This document shows positions 22,601 to 33,300 of a stretch of 64,000 bases of DNA, one piece after another. The translations under genes were made by a program, and so were the position numbers. This DNA is from Bacillota bacterium (GTDB lineage: Bacteria; Bacillota; Clostridia; Lachnospirales; Lachnospiraceae), in NCBI GenBank assembly GCA_023460575.1, contig JAEWPQ010000297.1, forward strand, positions 19,876-83,875. Reading direction: 5' to 3'. The notes beneath the pieces were generated by a model, which had not been told where the DNA came from, did not search any database, and worked only from the letters and a program-made list of their open reading frames with translations. How positions within the stretch are numbered: the first letter of the stretch is position 1; each line of letters begins with the position of its first letter.

Positions 22601-25600
22601 TCATTCCATAACGATGATTTAAGTGTTTTTGTACTCCTTCTGGCATTTTCATGCCAATATTCTCCCAGAGTGGCCATGCAATATCAATTGTTACACCATA
22701 GCACAGTCCCTCTTTTACTTTTTGATTACGATACGCCGCATACTCCTCCATAAAACGGTTTGCCAAACAATAATCCGTCTGTCCAAGGCTTCCATAGTAA
22801 GCTGCAACAGAAGAATATAACAGGATAAAGTCCAGTCTGTCATGCTCAAAGACTTGATCTAAGTTCATGCAGCCGATGACTTTCGATTCTAAGACATTCA
22901 TAAACTGCTCAGTTGCTTTATTTCGAAAACTATTGTCATCATTTTTCCCAGCACTATGAATAATTCCATTTATAGTACCGTAAGATTCTTCAATCTGTGT
23001 TTTTAAATTTCTGACGCTGCTGATATCACTGATATCACATTTCATATAAGTAACTCTGTTATCGTATTGGCGTGCAAGCTCCTGAACAGAATTGCTTGTA
23101 TCACTTCTCCCGGCTACAATAATTTTTGAATTGGTTTCGGAAAGCATATAACGAACTGTTACGCTGCCTAATCCTCCTGCCCCTCCAAACACAAGATATA
23201 AGCCATCATTTCGAATCATGCTATTTCCTGATGTGGAGTTTCTTAAAAATGGAACTTCTCGTATCACTTGTTTAAAGCATTTACCATTTTCATGTAAAAT
23301 GTATTCATTTCTACACTCTGGTATAAGCTTCAAACGATTGATGTTTTCATAACCAATCAATTGATAATGAAAGAAAGAACCATCTGGCGCGGCATATTCC
23401 ATAGAAAGTGTTTGAAAAAAGCTTTCTAACGCACCAGCAACCATTTTTAGCCTTTGGTTTTTACTATCAAATGCATAAACGTAATTCAATGGTATATTCG
23501 CCTTAACAAAACTCTGACAACACTTTACGACTGTTTCAAAAAACTGTTTTTCTGTTTCTTCTACTCGTATGTCCAATATGTAAGTATCTGCTTCACAGGT
23601 AATGGTATCAATGGATTCTGTGGTAATAACCCTGAATATGCAGTCTTTAATCTGTTCTGCTTCTTTCGTATCCTGTTGCTTATCGCATAACAAAATTATC
23701 TTTTTTTGTTCCAATGGACGAATCATCACGTCATCCATTTCTTCCCATTCCCGTTTCAGACATATCAGCTTTTCATTTCTTTCTTTCCTCAGAGCGGTTG
23801 TCTTTACCCAATGTGAGTTTGCATTAAATTCGTAACCAGGAAGCGGAACCCTTCTTACATCTGCTCCCTCAAAATACGTATTCCATTCTATCTTTCCACC
23901 ATTTACCCAGTCAGCACATAAGGATTCATAATGGTCACTGTTGCTGCTAACCCCAGAACGATTGAGACAGATGCCGAAATGAATATTTTTGTATTCCCCA
24001 TTAAGATATTCTCTCCATCTTGTCACCAGTTCCTGCCTATTCTTCACGCACACGGCTAAACGTACCTGGAACTCTTCTCTACCATTTTGCAACGTATATG
24101 CAACATCATGAATCGATACTTGTGTATGTTCTTCTAAGTAATCTGCCAGATTGCCAACCATCTTATCCAGCTGATCCTTCGTTTGTGCTGATAATGGGAC
24201 AATAAGATAATTATCTGAATCTGAACGTCTTTGTGACAGTCTGTATTCCTCTAATAAGACATGGGCATTAGAACCTCCAAATCCAAACGAACTAACGCCT
24301 GCTCTTCTTGGAATCTGACATCCATTCATATCTATTTGTCTTTCCCAGGTCATTGTCTTATCTACTATATAAAATGGAGTATTCTCAAAATCTACCATAG
24401 GACTTAATTGATGGAAATTAATATTTCCAGGAAGCACCCCATTTTGCATAGAAAGCAGCACCTTAATGACACTTACAACTCCTGCTGCAGTTTCCAAATG
24501 TCCAATATTTGTTTTAACGGATCCTAAGCCGCATTTTGCGTTTTTGTTTATATGGCTGCTGCAAGCATCCTGATAAACAGAACGGAGTGCGTTTACTTCG
24601 ACGGAATCTCCTAATACAGTCCCTGTTCCGTGTGTTTCTATATAGGTTACAGTATCAAAATCTATATTTGCTTCTTTATAAATTTTTTCCAGTAAATCCT
24701 TCTGAGCCGATGTATTTGGTGATGTTAGGGAGCTTGCATCTCCGCCATGATTTACACCAGAGGCTTTCACAATTCCATAGATATAGTCCTTATCCTCCAG
24801 TGCTTTTAGTAATGGTTTAATATATAAGGTTCCGACACCTTCTCCTCTTACGAATCCATCTGCATTCTTATCAAATGCACTGCATTTTCCTGTTTTGGAA
24901 AGCATTCCTGCTTTATCAAATGCAATATAAAGGGTTGGTGTTAATATAACATTTACTCCTGATACAATTGCAGCATCACATTGTTTATCCTGAATTGCGT
25001 TAATTGCCCGATTCAATGCAACTAAAGAACTGGAACAGGCTGTATCAATCGCCTCGCTGGGTCCATGAAAATCGAATAAATATGAAACTCTGTTTGCAGC
25101 AATGGAATGTGCCAGTCCCATAGAGCTATAAGCACTAATCTCCACATCATTTTTCAGACAGATATCGCTATATTCTGTACCAGCAATTCCAACAAAGACA
25201 CCTGTATTACTGCCCCGTAATGAAGAAGGGGAATGTCCTGCATTTTCTAAGGTAGTCCATATACTTTCCAGTAATAGTCTCTGCTGAGGATTCATATAAT
25301 TTGCTTCATTTGGAGTTATGCCAAATAGTTTCTCATCAAATTTATCAACTCCATCTATAAATCCACCCCAGATAACCGTTGTCTTATTTTTCCCCAATGT
25401 ATCTTCATCCCAGTAATCTTCCCATTTCCATCTTTCTTCTGGGATTTCAGTAATTAAGTTATCTTGATTCTTCAAGTGGTTCCAAAATTCATATATATTC
25501 TTGCTCTTTGGAAATTTTCCTCCAATTCCAACAATAGCAATATCCTGTGATTCCTCCGTTTCACTGTTAACTTTTTTCCTGATTGTCTCTGGCAGACAGC

Positions 25601-27347
25601 TTTTTGGAAGTTCACATCTGCTAAGCATTTCCTGTTTGTAATTCGCAACCAGAAAGTTTGCTAATGTGGAAAACTTTGTGTACTCAAAAAGTATGGAAGG
25701 TAACAATTTCACTTTATAATGATAATTAATTGCATTTATAAATTCTATGGAAGTTATGGAATCAAATCCATAACCAGAAAACTTTCCGTTTTCCTGAAAG
25801 GTACTATTCTCTTCATGAAGAACCCCGGCCGCCTTTTCTTTAAGTACCTTCATGACTGCATCTACTATGGCAGCTTTGTCAAATACAAGGTTCTCAGTTC
25901 CCATGTTCTCTGCACTCTTTTGTTTTAATAAAACATCAGAATCTCCATTTATTACAATTACTGCATCTTGTTTTAATCCGTACAATTCTTCTATGAGCTC
26001 ATATTGACGTTGTCCTTCTAATGGAATCAGACCTTTTGTTCGCTCCATTAATTCCTGATTTGCCTGTTCCATCTTCATTCCCCCATTTAAGAAGAATGGC
26101 CATGCAATACTTAAGGTGCGTCCACTACGTTTTCCGTTTTTTTGCATTCTTGTTCGATAAGCTGCATATGCACTAAGATATCCATTGGCATAGGCATAAT
26201 CACTTTGCCCCATAGATGGAATGAAAGCTGCAAGAGAAGAATACATCACAAAGAAGTCAAGGTCTTCTTCTGCAAACTCTTGATCCAAGTTTTGTACTGT
26301 CTGTACTTTTGTTTGTATTACGCTCCTTGAATATTGTAAATCTTTATCTTTTAGAAGACTGTCATTGGCAATTCCTGTGCAGATAAAGATTCCATTTAAA
26401 TTAATTCCTCTACTCTTTAACTGCTTTTTGATTTGTGTGACCTCTTCTAAAATGCTCGTATCACAGGTAAAATAGGTAACTCCATCAGGAACTTGTTTTT
26501 CGGCACTTCTTCCACAACAAATGACATTTGCACCTTTTTCCAGAAGAATCGTCGTTAGTATATTTCCAAGTCCACCAGCTCCTCCAGCTATCAGGTAGGT
26601 TCCATTACTTTTGACGCAGGCTATTCGTTCTTGAGCATTAAGTAATTGAAAGGTTTTCACAAAACGCTTTCCTTCCTGGTATCGAATCTGCGCTGCTACT
26701 TTTCTTCCAAGTTCTTGTTTCAGGATTTTCAAGATTACATTCATATCTTGTGTTTCAAAAGAAATAGATTTACCAACAAGCATGGAGGTTTCCTCTTCAA
26801 GTGATTTGAATATGGAATAGACTGCCTTTTGGGCTGCGTTACTTCGATTTTCTTCTTCCTTATAACAATATATAATTTGTATGTTCTTTTTTAACGTAAA
26901 ATTAAGTATCTGTTTTCCAATGTTTAATATAGAATATCCACTGTCCTCCAGATCCTCATCGTCAGAAGTATTTAAAGACCATAAATGTACTATTGCATCT
27001 GGCTTCTTATTATCTGTCAGTATATTTTGGAATACTGTTTTATAATCCGATTCCTGTTTATGATTGATACAATATTCTGTTTCAGAGATACGGCGATACT
27101 GGTTTCCTTTGGTAATGAATATAAATTCGTTACCGGAAAATTCTGTTTCAAATAGTTGTTTCATTTGAGGATCGCAGAAGAAAATAATCTTGCAGCTATT
27201 TTCAGTCCCATCTTCTATTCTTTCTTCTATCCAGTCTTCCATGTAATACTTAATCTTTGAAAATAACTGCTTTATCCTTAAGGTACCTTCTTTTGGTGAA
27301 AGTTCCCCACATTGAACCATTTTTAAAATCTCTGATTTGCTATTCAT
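13641..27347 (-). CDS. trans-AT polyketide synthase, second megasynthase (4568 aa)
   Basis: Its ATG overlaps the TGA of the upstream PKS (ATGA), with GGAGAACT just before, so translation is probably coupled. Domain order with approximate residues: docking helix 1-30; KR 250-390 (YAYAN); ACP about 527; KS3 603-1010 (intact); KR 1387-1530 (YCLAN); ACP about 1666 (CIDSI); KS4 1752-2160 (intact); an ACP-like fold about 2230-2300 whose serine is Leu (GLDLL); DH about 2461 (HVVDGVETLP, DGALQ); KR 2934-3085 (YAFAN); ACP about 3226; KS5 3320-3730 (intact); C-methyltransferase 3950-4250 with the SAM loop EAGAGTGGTS about 4114; twin ACPs about 4366 and 4474; C-terminal docking helices 4530-4568. The leading KR-ACP completes the module begun by KS2-DH in the previous protein. 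KS5 has no KR, so it should leave an alpha-methylated beta-keto group. No AT is present. The twin ACPs are near-identical direct repeats, probably a recent duplication. Confidence 0.97.
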   Translation of the reverse strand: MNSKSEILKMVQCGELSPKEGTLRIKQLFSKIKYYMEDWIEERIEDGTENSCKIIFFCDPQMKQLFETEFSGNEFIFITKGNQYRRISETEYCINHKQESDYKTVFQNILTDNKKPDAIVHLWSLNTSDDEDLEDSGYSILNIGKQILNFTLKKNIQIIYCYKEEENRSNAAQKAVYSIFKSLEEETSMLVGKSISFETQDMNVILKILKQELGRKVAAQIRYQEGKRFVKTFQLLNAQERIACVKSNGTYLIAGGAGGLGNILTTILLEKGANVICCGRSAEKQVPDGVTYFTCDTSILEEVTQIKKQLKSRGINLNGIFICTGIANDSLLKDKDLQYSRSVIQTKVQTVQNLDQEFAEEDLDFFVMYSSLAAFIPSMGQSDYAYANGYLSAYAAYRTRMQKNGKRSGRTLSIAWPFFLNGGMKMEQANQELMERTKGLIPLEGQRQYELIEELYGLKQDAVIVINGDSDVLLKQKSAENMGTENLVFDKAAIVDAVMKVLKEKAAGVLHEENSTFQENGKFSGYGFDSITSIEFINAINYHYKVKLLPSILFEYTKFSTLANFLVANYKQEMLSRCELPKSCLPETIRKKVNSETEESQDIAIVGIGGKFPKSKNIYEFWNHLKNQDNLITEIPEERWKWEDYWDEDTLGKNKTTVIWGGFIDGVDKFDEKLFGITPNEANYMNPQQRLLLESIWTTLENAGHSPSSLRGSNTGVFVGIAGTEYSDICLKNDVEISAYSSMGLAHSIAANRVSYLFDFHGPSEAIDTACSSSLVALNRAINAIQDKQCDAAIVSGVNVILTPTLYIAFDKAGMLSKTGKCSAFDKNADGFVRGEGVGTLYIKPLLKALEDKDYIYGIVKASGVNHGGDASSLTSPNTSAQKDLLEKIYKEANIDFDTVTYIETHGTGTVLGDSVEVNALRSVYQDACSSHINKNAKCGLGSVKTNIGHLETAAGVVSVIKVLLSMQNGVLPGNINFHQLSPMVDFENTPFYIVDKTMTWERQIDMNGCQIPRRAGVSSFGFGGSNAHVLLEEYRLSQRRSDSDNYLIVPLSAQTKDQLDKMVGNLADYLEEHTQVSIHDVAYTLQNGREEFQVRLAVCVKNRQELVTRWREYLNGEYKNIHFGICLNRSGVSSNSDHYESLCADWVNGGKIEWNTYFEGADVRRVPLPGYEFNANSHWVKTTALRKERNEKLICLKREWEEMDDVMIRPLEQKKIILLCDKQQDTKEAEQIKDCIFRVITTESIDTITCEADTYILDIRVEETEKQFFETVVKCCQSFVKANIPLNYVYAFDSKNQRLKMVAGALESFFQTLSMEYAAPDGSFFHYQLIGYENINRLKLIPECRNEYILHENGKCFKQVIREVPFLRNSTSGNSMIRNDGLYLVFGGAGGLGSVTVRYMLSETNSKIIVAGRSDTSNSVQELARQYDNRVTYMKCDISDISSVRNLKTQIEESYGTINGIIHSAGKNDDNSFRNKATEQFMNVLESKVIGCMNLDQVFEHDRLDFILLYSSVAAYYGSLGQTDYCLANRFMEEYAAYRNQKVKEGLCYGVTIDIAWPLWENIGMKMPEGVQKHLNHRYGMIPIGETQGIEILLSALQGDGKGYAYVYGENVKLPEHVKPGQKETVIQVENVPLQENVFQYIKGILCTLVGTEAINRDTTLEELCIDSILISQFTEMVQKDIGKIGKTILFECNNVDEVVNYMLENYGEQLSAKLQTAVASQPVEKAYEAAPAKNTVSRDDSEKREEDDDIAIIGFEGKFASANDVSELWEKLKAGADLICKVPKDRWDNGKYYSGNPEDSIDGKYYCQTAGFVNQADQFDALFFHISPKEAELMDPQERMLLETAWNTIEKAGYSKTIMQDKFDNEVGVFVGVTTHTYNLIGGEELFKGNPDIAKSESWSIANRISYFMNWKGPSLAVDTACSSSLTALHYACQSLKAQESQMAFVGGVNLYLHPAKFIYMSQMKMLSESGICSPFGEKADGFVPGEGVGGLLLKTRKQAEKDRDHIYGIIKATAVNHNGMTNGYTVPSVNEQAKVIKTALIKSGVNPETISYVEAHGTGTRLGDPIEIAGLTKAWNAFTKKKQFCAIGSVKANIGHGEACAGIASVVKVLLQMEHEQLVPSLHSEVSNDRIEFDHSPFYIQHELQDWAPKNSEGVVIPRRAAISSFGAGGLNVHVIMEEYKQTNDRCVNEGGGSDVFILSARNRKQLEAYAIDFLTYIKEHKIKTQSVTEINQSCLIGESETQKKLAQLLDVSVESINGHDSLEDYGLDLLMFQRFVQSLQIMYEQKLDFREMTIDWTLDQVNAYINKMTKENDMTESEPEYDISFQDFIYSSRLKEVFDERLVIEAHSINEIEMALDQFVQHNQNGSYLVYNVKQENLWEGKDCLNEKKTNWTKWEVIGRKLALPTYPFEHKSYWSPIIKEEKQLKLNAILDENSSTFAKQRYCKNMKPSEFYLRDHVVDGVETLPGVFYLQMAETASKLSLQSAKVLLKEITYLQPIKMDNRDEIVKIDLEPLEQGCSFQIYTDQGVHMQGKAVGVKEDQTPKQISFQSIQSRCHSQILREAFYHDFEKQGIHYGRTFQCVHSLSYGIDEILAEIILSEGSEPLEKYPLHPSILDGALQATAAFRKICNKVENETFIPFGMREVHICQPLKEHCFAYVHNMKLVSEMLICDIYLVDGEGNVLVELCELSFRILMANQNSREHVQIHYYVTQWKPAEIQFPIKAKQKILLFHNEEEISEELTQFFDIISVRAAHSYNKNSASEYRICQEKPEDYTRLLQDLQNDNIGSFQIIYAWADRYPEPLEKQYSEYVKCGIQSIFNLCKAVQMDPEERKVMIQVINRERDGMQNPFFTALSGFLKTVHLENERIKVKVISFAEQDNRIGRLLADEINCEDREMEVSYVDGLRQIKDIKEIQMQKLPAKGFERKNCVYLITGALGGLARLMIREICKLDNDAKFILTDILEPGAKSKEITDEIVEAGKEVLYMQADLTVKEDVQKVVKAGHERFQNIHSIIHAAGLIQDEIFRNKQFATLEKVMAPKVFGTLNLDFATKEEPLESFVLFSSLAALGNAGQCDYAFANEFLVQFGKMRNQQTGKGERSGKTLVMNWPLWSGGGMKTDKQTQELFEHFGMQPLDSDKGIQALHISMCNMYEQVIVTQGNEKLISKKLKSMFLRRGETKSKHQQCIINGDLVKRQFTAKVDKFMRDLLKIDEEIDLSEEISDYGFDSISITQLVNMINRFYGLDLLPTNVFEYNTIQEFINHIYASNEELIASVYEQEVEEKVMSQQEENTVEERDSIMNEDKILEKVWGSNSLEKEPIAIVGMSCVMPGADNVEEFWSNLINQKNVITEIPADRWNWRKLYGDSKQEADKTLVNKAGFIKNIAEFDEELFGISNREAAFMDPVQRIVLEQSYLALEDAGIKREVIKDSNTGVYIGLVSMEYYELATQNNKAIDPYLSTGNSRAVTANRLSYLYGLRGPSEVIDTACSSSIVAVERAIDDIRLGKCDMAIAGGVNEILSSQVHIAYSRTGMLSPDGICKTFDDSADGYGRGEGCAIMILKPLSKAVEAGDNIHTIILGSAINHTGHVNTLTTPNPAAQTEVIAKAVEEAQVPFQSIGYIETHGTGTKLGDPIEITGLKNAEEILNQDKLSHPCVLGSVKTNIGHLEGAAGIAGMIKAVNALKHNLIPANMHFTKQNQYIDFENTGFTIAVQNTVFPIEYDKNGNCYPRRAGISSFGFGGVNAHIILEEYENHYCDIDENEAMHVLTLSGRTGELLQSYKESIKLWIQEHKEQLLKNRGLWKSMTYTLQEAKEMQSYRMAIVFRTIEELMEQLSNPGQSAMNNRIYRGTVNTKDKSTVKLTPDMSSEEMAQAFVTVNHISWKDCYQNTQKKVSLPNRKLNKKIHWYQAMSISETVEDVVREYVMVPEELTCLKERFEKDMSELEDYCAMLIMREFTRRDIFVQLKEEYSISKLRGELHVTSKYERLFKGLFEVLSAQGYLSIQDDFATVTKRGMAPEVQGSVQCDDSFLKQHEGIQPHIHLLNHCMPHLMEIMNGSVMATDILFPNSNMELVKSVYANNPGADYYNLLVVKTVTAYIKEVRKKEPERTIRILEAGAGTGGTSKSVVEKIAELDSNISYTYTDMGNAFINYGKNAYGKIYKFMEFKLLNVEMDPVQQGYEPYSYDLIIGANVFHATKDLSNCMKNMKTLLKPSGWIIVNEITKIQAFLTLTFGLTTGWWLFEDEQIRLHGGPLLSLNNWDNLFTHLGFESVMGVDTMLSERTVPQEVVVARNSNGVVDQPASETNEKKTDQDKQPQKMEKSVTKDKDSEYLEQYIRMKVVESMAETLMVEPETIQITVPYTEYGVDSILGTECINTINKTLEISVDATELFNRTDIIELSSYILEQYYEELMQRDEIKVYIRQHETFLVQPDNGSADMEYLEQYIREKVVENMAATLMVEPETIDVTAPYAEYGVDSILGTDCMNAINKTLGVSVDTSELFNRTDINKLSCYIAQQYYDELMQRDEVKDFVTGYKLSALLEQYEADEIDLEDIINKVEIEYGKKRY

Positions 27348-30300
27348 AGTTCTCCTATCCTCGATTCTAGCATTCTATCAACATCTGAAATAGTAATTTC
27401 ATCGTTCTTTAATTTTGTTAAAGTCTTTTCCAGCCAATCATCGTTTTCTTCCTTGTTCACATGTTTAATAGAAGGTACTGCTTTGGATACCATTCCAACA
27501 ATTACTAACAAAACTTTTTCATCCTGATTAACAACCGTAATGTCCCACTTTCCATTCCGTTTATTCCTTGTTCCATAAGCGATTACGTGTTTTTCCATTT
27601 TCCTTAATAAATGCATTTCTTCTATCTCAAATGGAATATGAAGTACCTCATCATTATTTCTTGATATAATAGATTGCAAAATTCCGTCTAAAACTGCTGG
27701 ATGTAATGTAAAATGATCAAATGTTTCTTCCAATTCAATACTGATACCTATTTCTGCTTTTACTCTGTTTGCATCATACTGCAATTTCTGTACACTTTGG
27801 AATTTCTTTCCTATGTGTAAACCATAGTTGTCCAGCTCATCATAGAATTTCTTTGAAAACATCTCATAGGGTAAATTATTATACTTTTCATACAATTCAA
27901 GAGCCTTATCCGGATTTTTTGATGAGCTGATATAACCTTGCACATGAATCTGTTTTACTTCCTCACTCTTGGATCGTATTAGAAAGCTTCCATCATTTTT
28001 TATATCTACTTTTAACTCTTTTGGACAATCTGCAATCTGAAGTGGATTCATAAAATTAAGATGTGTCATCTTGTTAATTTCTTGTCCTTTCTCCCTTGCA
28101 GCTTTTATAACATAATCAAAATATGCAACTGCAGGCATGATATAGCTGTCATGAATTCTATGATTCTCAATAAAGAAATCTTCTTTTGAAATCCAGCTGT
28201 TTCCCAATTTTTGAATCGGCTCTATCCAATATGACTTTTTATCAAATGCATAACCTGGTAAAGAAATACGCTCGTGAGCCTCCTCAAATAATGTATCTGT
28301 TAAATTCTTTGAAATGCTGTATCCTTGTACCCATAACTTTGCAATTTCTTCTATTTTGATATTATGATCCATTTCTTTTGTATTGATTTCATCCTCCAGC
28401 TTTTGGAAATGGACTTTCTCTTTATTTCCTTCCAGAAAGAAACTAATGTTTTGAACAATTTCTTGAAGATTGTTTGCAACGAATGCGATTCTGACATTCA
28501 TCGGTTCTCTTCCCGTCAATAACGTATAAGAAATTGCACGTAGCAATGCATGTTCATTATTCTGACTATTTTCAATCATTTTCTGTATTGTATTTCTCAT
28601 GTTGCTGCAAGCATCTCTCAGACTGCTTTCACTCTTAGCTGAAAGTACAATAAGTCTTGATTCTTTTTTTGTCTCACTCAATAACGGCTGTTTATATTCT
28701 TCAAGTACTACATGTGCGTAAGCACCACCTGCTCCAAACGAACTCACACCAGCGATCATCGTACCATTTTGGGGTCTCCATGCAACTGGTTCCTGATTGA
28801 TTCGCATATTACTGTTTTCTAAGTTAATATAGGGGTTCATATTCTTAAAAAATGGCATAGCTGGGATTGTGTGATATTTCATGGATAATAATACTTTAAT
28901 TACACCTGCCAAACCTGCTGCGCCTTCCGTATGTCCAATACTTGCCTTTGCAGAACCAATATAACAGGTCTGATTCTTCTCTTTGCTCGTTTCAAATACA
29001 TGCTTTAAGGCATTGATTTCAATGGGATCTCCTAACCTGGTTCCTGTTCCATGAGCCTCTATAAAGCTAATATCCTCACCATGTATACCTGCTTCTTTCC
29101 ATGCATTTTCCACAACCTTTGTTTCTTGTGCCAGGTTTGGAACGGTAACTGAAGATGTCATTCCTCCATGATTAGTGGCAGAACCTTTAATTACACCATA
29201 TATGGAATCATGATCCTCAATTGCCCTTTTCAATGGTTTCAGCAAAACAACAGCTACTCCATCTCCTGGAATATAACCATCCGCTTCATCTGTAAATGTA
29301 TGACATCTTCCGGACTTTGACAATGCTTCAATTGCGCAGAAATATCTATAATGCCAGGAGTCCAGAAGAATATTTACCCCACCTACAAATGCCATTTCAC
29401 ACTCATTATGTTGTATTGCTCTGCAAGCCATATGTAACGCAACCAATGAAGAGGAACAAGCCGTATCTATGTTCACACTCGGTCCTTTGAGATTAAAACA
29501 AAAGGATGGTCTGTTTGCCAGCATTGTCAAAGCATTTCCTGTTAAATCATGTGAAGTTACCTTCATTTGTTTCCGGTCCATTTTCTGCTGGTAATCATGG
29601 AAGCAGTTTCCTACAAACATTCCCGTATTACTTCCCTTTATTGAGTTTCCGTACCCAGCATCCTCTGCTGCATGATATGTATGCTCTAGAAGTAATCGTA
29701 ACTGTGGATCCATTACTTCTGCTTCTCTCCTTGAAATGTGGAAGAAGGAAGCATCGAATTTGTCTACGTCCTCTATAAAACCGCCCCATTTGGTGTACAT
29801 TTTGTCATTACCATGGGAGTTTGGATCATAAAACGCCTTGTAATCAAAATGGTCTTCTGGAATCTCACGCATTACATCCTGCTTCTCAATCAGGCATTTC
29901 CAATACTCTTCTACCGACTTAGAACCTGCAAAGCTTGCCGAAATTCCAATAATTGCAACATCATTTTCTCTGCTTTCCATTGAGTTCTTTGTGCTCTGCT
30001 TACTTGTAGAAGTAAATTTTTCCACATCATCTGCCTTCTTACATACGAAGTCTTTCATGTAGCACAATACCGTTCCAGACGGGTGCACGATTTTGATGTC
30101 CATAAACAGGAATTCATCTGTAAGCTGTGTCTTCTTACAAATGCAATAACAGATATCTGGTATTGTATCCTTAAATGAAATACTCTTAATCATATAAGGA
30201 ATGTAGCTTTCCTTTACATTTTCTAAGAACGCATATAATCCACATATCATTGCTCCATCTAAAATAGCTGGATTTACATGATACAGGCCCTTCACTTCCT

Positions 30301-33300
30301 CTTTCAGATGAATAGACCCCACTGCTATATCATCCTTAATCCAAATAGTTTCAACGGAATGCAGTTCCTTTTCATACTTCACATCATAACACCATTTATT
30401 TTGGTAAATGAATTCACTATCCACTCTTCTTGTTACATTTAGCATATCTTCTTGTAAATTTTCTTCGAACTCTTCCTCATAGACTCCTGTTTGAAAAGTT
30501 CCTGTTGCAACTACCACACCGCCTTCTGGATTTTTCCAGCGTTCTGTCAAAGAAAGCACCTCTTTCTTTTGCACTGCGTTCACCTGATAGAACAAAGTAT
30601 TTTCTTTGGTAATTGCTACAGCCCGATGGAAAAGAATATTTCTGAAGGAACCAGACGAGATATCCCTGCCGGTATTCTTTAAGCACTCAGTAAAATGGCT
30701 GATATAGGTAACTCCTAAAATAATAGGCTGCTCAAAAACAGTATGTGCTTTGGCATAAGGTATTCTTGTTGATATCTCAATGTCTATGTTCTGTTCTTGT
30801 ATTTCTGGTTCTGCAGTCTCTAACTGTACGATATTGTTATTTTCTGATTCATTAGAAGTGAACTTTTCTTGTAATGTTTCTCCATATTCCTTTATCAGAA
30901 AACTTATCAATGCATTTAATGAAGTGTATTCAAAGAAAGTTACAGGTGTAATATCCACTCCTAATTGTTCATTTACTTCGTTTGCCAGTTCGGTATTGGT
31001 TAGGGAGTCAAAGCCATAATCACCCAGTTCTCTATTTAATGAAATATCATTGACCGCAATGTGAATTACTTTACTGCAGCATTCCTTTAAGATATCTGCA
31101 ATCGGATCTCTCATGTCTTTTGTGGATATTGTTTTTTGAACCATTTTTGCTTCTGACCTGTTAACTTTAACAGAAAACTCCTGCTGCACGAGGTTTAATC
31201 GTTCCAGCAGCTTATCGTTTTCTATACGAACAGCACAAATACTTCCCGATGTGTTACCTAAACTTAATAGTAAATCTAATCCTTGTGTGGTAGTGATTGG
31301 AAGAATGCCAGTCCTCTTTCTTAACGACTGTAATTCACCCTCATTCAATTTCATGCTGCCCTTTTCCCATATACCCCAATTCACAGAAATTGTATGTCCA
31401 CTACGTCTTTCCTGGTTCATCAACTGATTACGCCAAACAGAAAAGGCATCCAAAAAGCTATTTGCATAGCAATAATCAGACTGTCCTGCATTTCCCAGCA
31501 CTGCTGACACGGAAGAGAATAGAACAACAAAGTCTAGTGGCTCATTTTGCAGCGCTGAATCAATATTGAGAATTCCTTGAATTTTGGGAGTTATTACTGA
31601 TTTTGCCTTTTCAGGATCCTTTTCACGAATATAAGCATCCTCAATGCTTCCTGCTGCATGAAAAATCCCTTTCACACTTCCATACTTATCTTGAATCTGC
31701 TTAATCGCTTGATTTGTCTGTCTAATATCTGCTATATCAGCCTGTATTACTTCGACACTTGAATTCTCATGCATTTTCATAAAGTCAATCAGATTATTTG
31801 AAGAACTGCTTCTTGCAAGTAATACCAATTTCACATCTGTATAACGTTTCAATATTTCCTCTGCTAATGCCAGTCCTATGTGTCCTGTTCCACCTGTAAT
31901 TAAATAACAGCCAGCTTTGTCTTTTATAAGTTCACTTTTCTGACAATTTGTAACCTTTTCAAATGTAAGAAGCTTTCTACTGCCATTTTCATATTTAACG
32001 AATATCTGATTACCATGTAGCAATTCATGAATGATCTGTGAATGATAACGGTTACTGTCATCGACCTCTATTACTGTCATACTTGAGTTTAATGTTTCAT
32101 TCTTGTAGCATCTTGCAAATCCCTGCGCTGCACTCTGGTAGCACATATTTTCTCCCAGCCTGTTTTTATAAAGATATACTACTTTTCCTTTATAATGCTC
32201 AAGTATACATTCCTTTGCAATTCGAAGAAGTGTATCATAAGTTTCTTCCTCCTCTTGCGTATTTTCCAGTATAAGTACAATATCTGCCTTCTTGATTTCC
32301 CTCTGTAGCAAGTAAGTATCTGTTTCATTCGTATTATTCAATACATTGCATACAAATTTTTCTTTTAAGTTCTGAATCAGACTTTGAAATTCATGTTTTC
32401 CATTTTGTAAAACCAGAAGATTGGAACACATTTGCTCTTCGTTCCCTGTAACGTCTAGTATTTCTTCCCGATAACTGCTTCGAATCAATGATATTTCATT
32501 GATATCAGACTTTTCACCTCTATTAATTCGTTGTGCACAAAGTACATAACCAAATAATTCAATTAGAACAAAACCGCTTTCGTCTAGAATACTGATATCA
32601 AATTCTTTAACAATCTCTCTATCGTTTACTGTAGTTCGAACCAATTTTGCGTAGCCATAGGCATGTCTTACATCTGGATTGGAATAAATGTTACATTGGC
32701 GTATTCCAATTGGCATAAACCTCATTTTTTCATTGTTCGCGAAAAAGCTGGCAATTACGGCCTGCATTCCTCCTTCAAACAGACTAACCTGGAATCTTCC
32801 ATCAGAAGCACTTTCAATCATATCTTCTGTAATGATAATACTTGATAAAAATTCCTGATCCGAATATACTATTTGTTCTACTGGCTGATATAGTTCTCCA
32901 TAGGAGTATCCAAGCTCTGCATATTTTAAATAGATTTGTTCCCTTGAGATGAAGTGGCTGCATCGAGAACAAATCATGTTAACATCAAAAGCCCCGTTCC
33001 TGTCTGGCTGAAGATTTTTTTCTGTCTTTCCCTTTGCATGTAATACTTTTTGCTCTCCTGCTCTGCTCCACACTTTGTAGGAAACCTGATCCTCCTCTTC
33101 TTCCACCGACACATAAAATGTATCATCTTCTAAGACTGATTTGGCTGCAATCCACTCATTCTGCTCTAAACATATGGGTCCTCTTGTACTTTTCAAACTA
33201 CTCAGTACCCCTAATTCCAAGTATTTGATACCTGGGAAAATACATTTACCATCTATTACATGTTCCTTCACACATGGGTCATTCAAGCTTACAGGAAACT

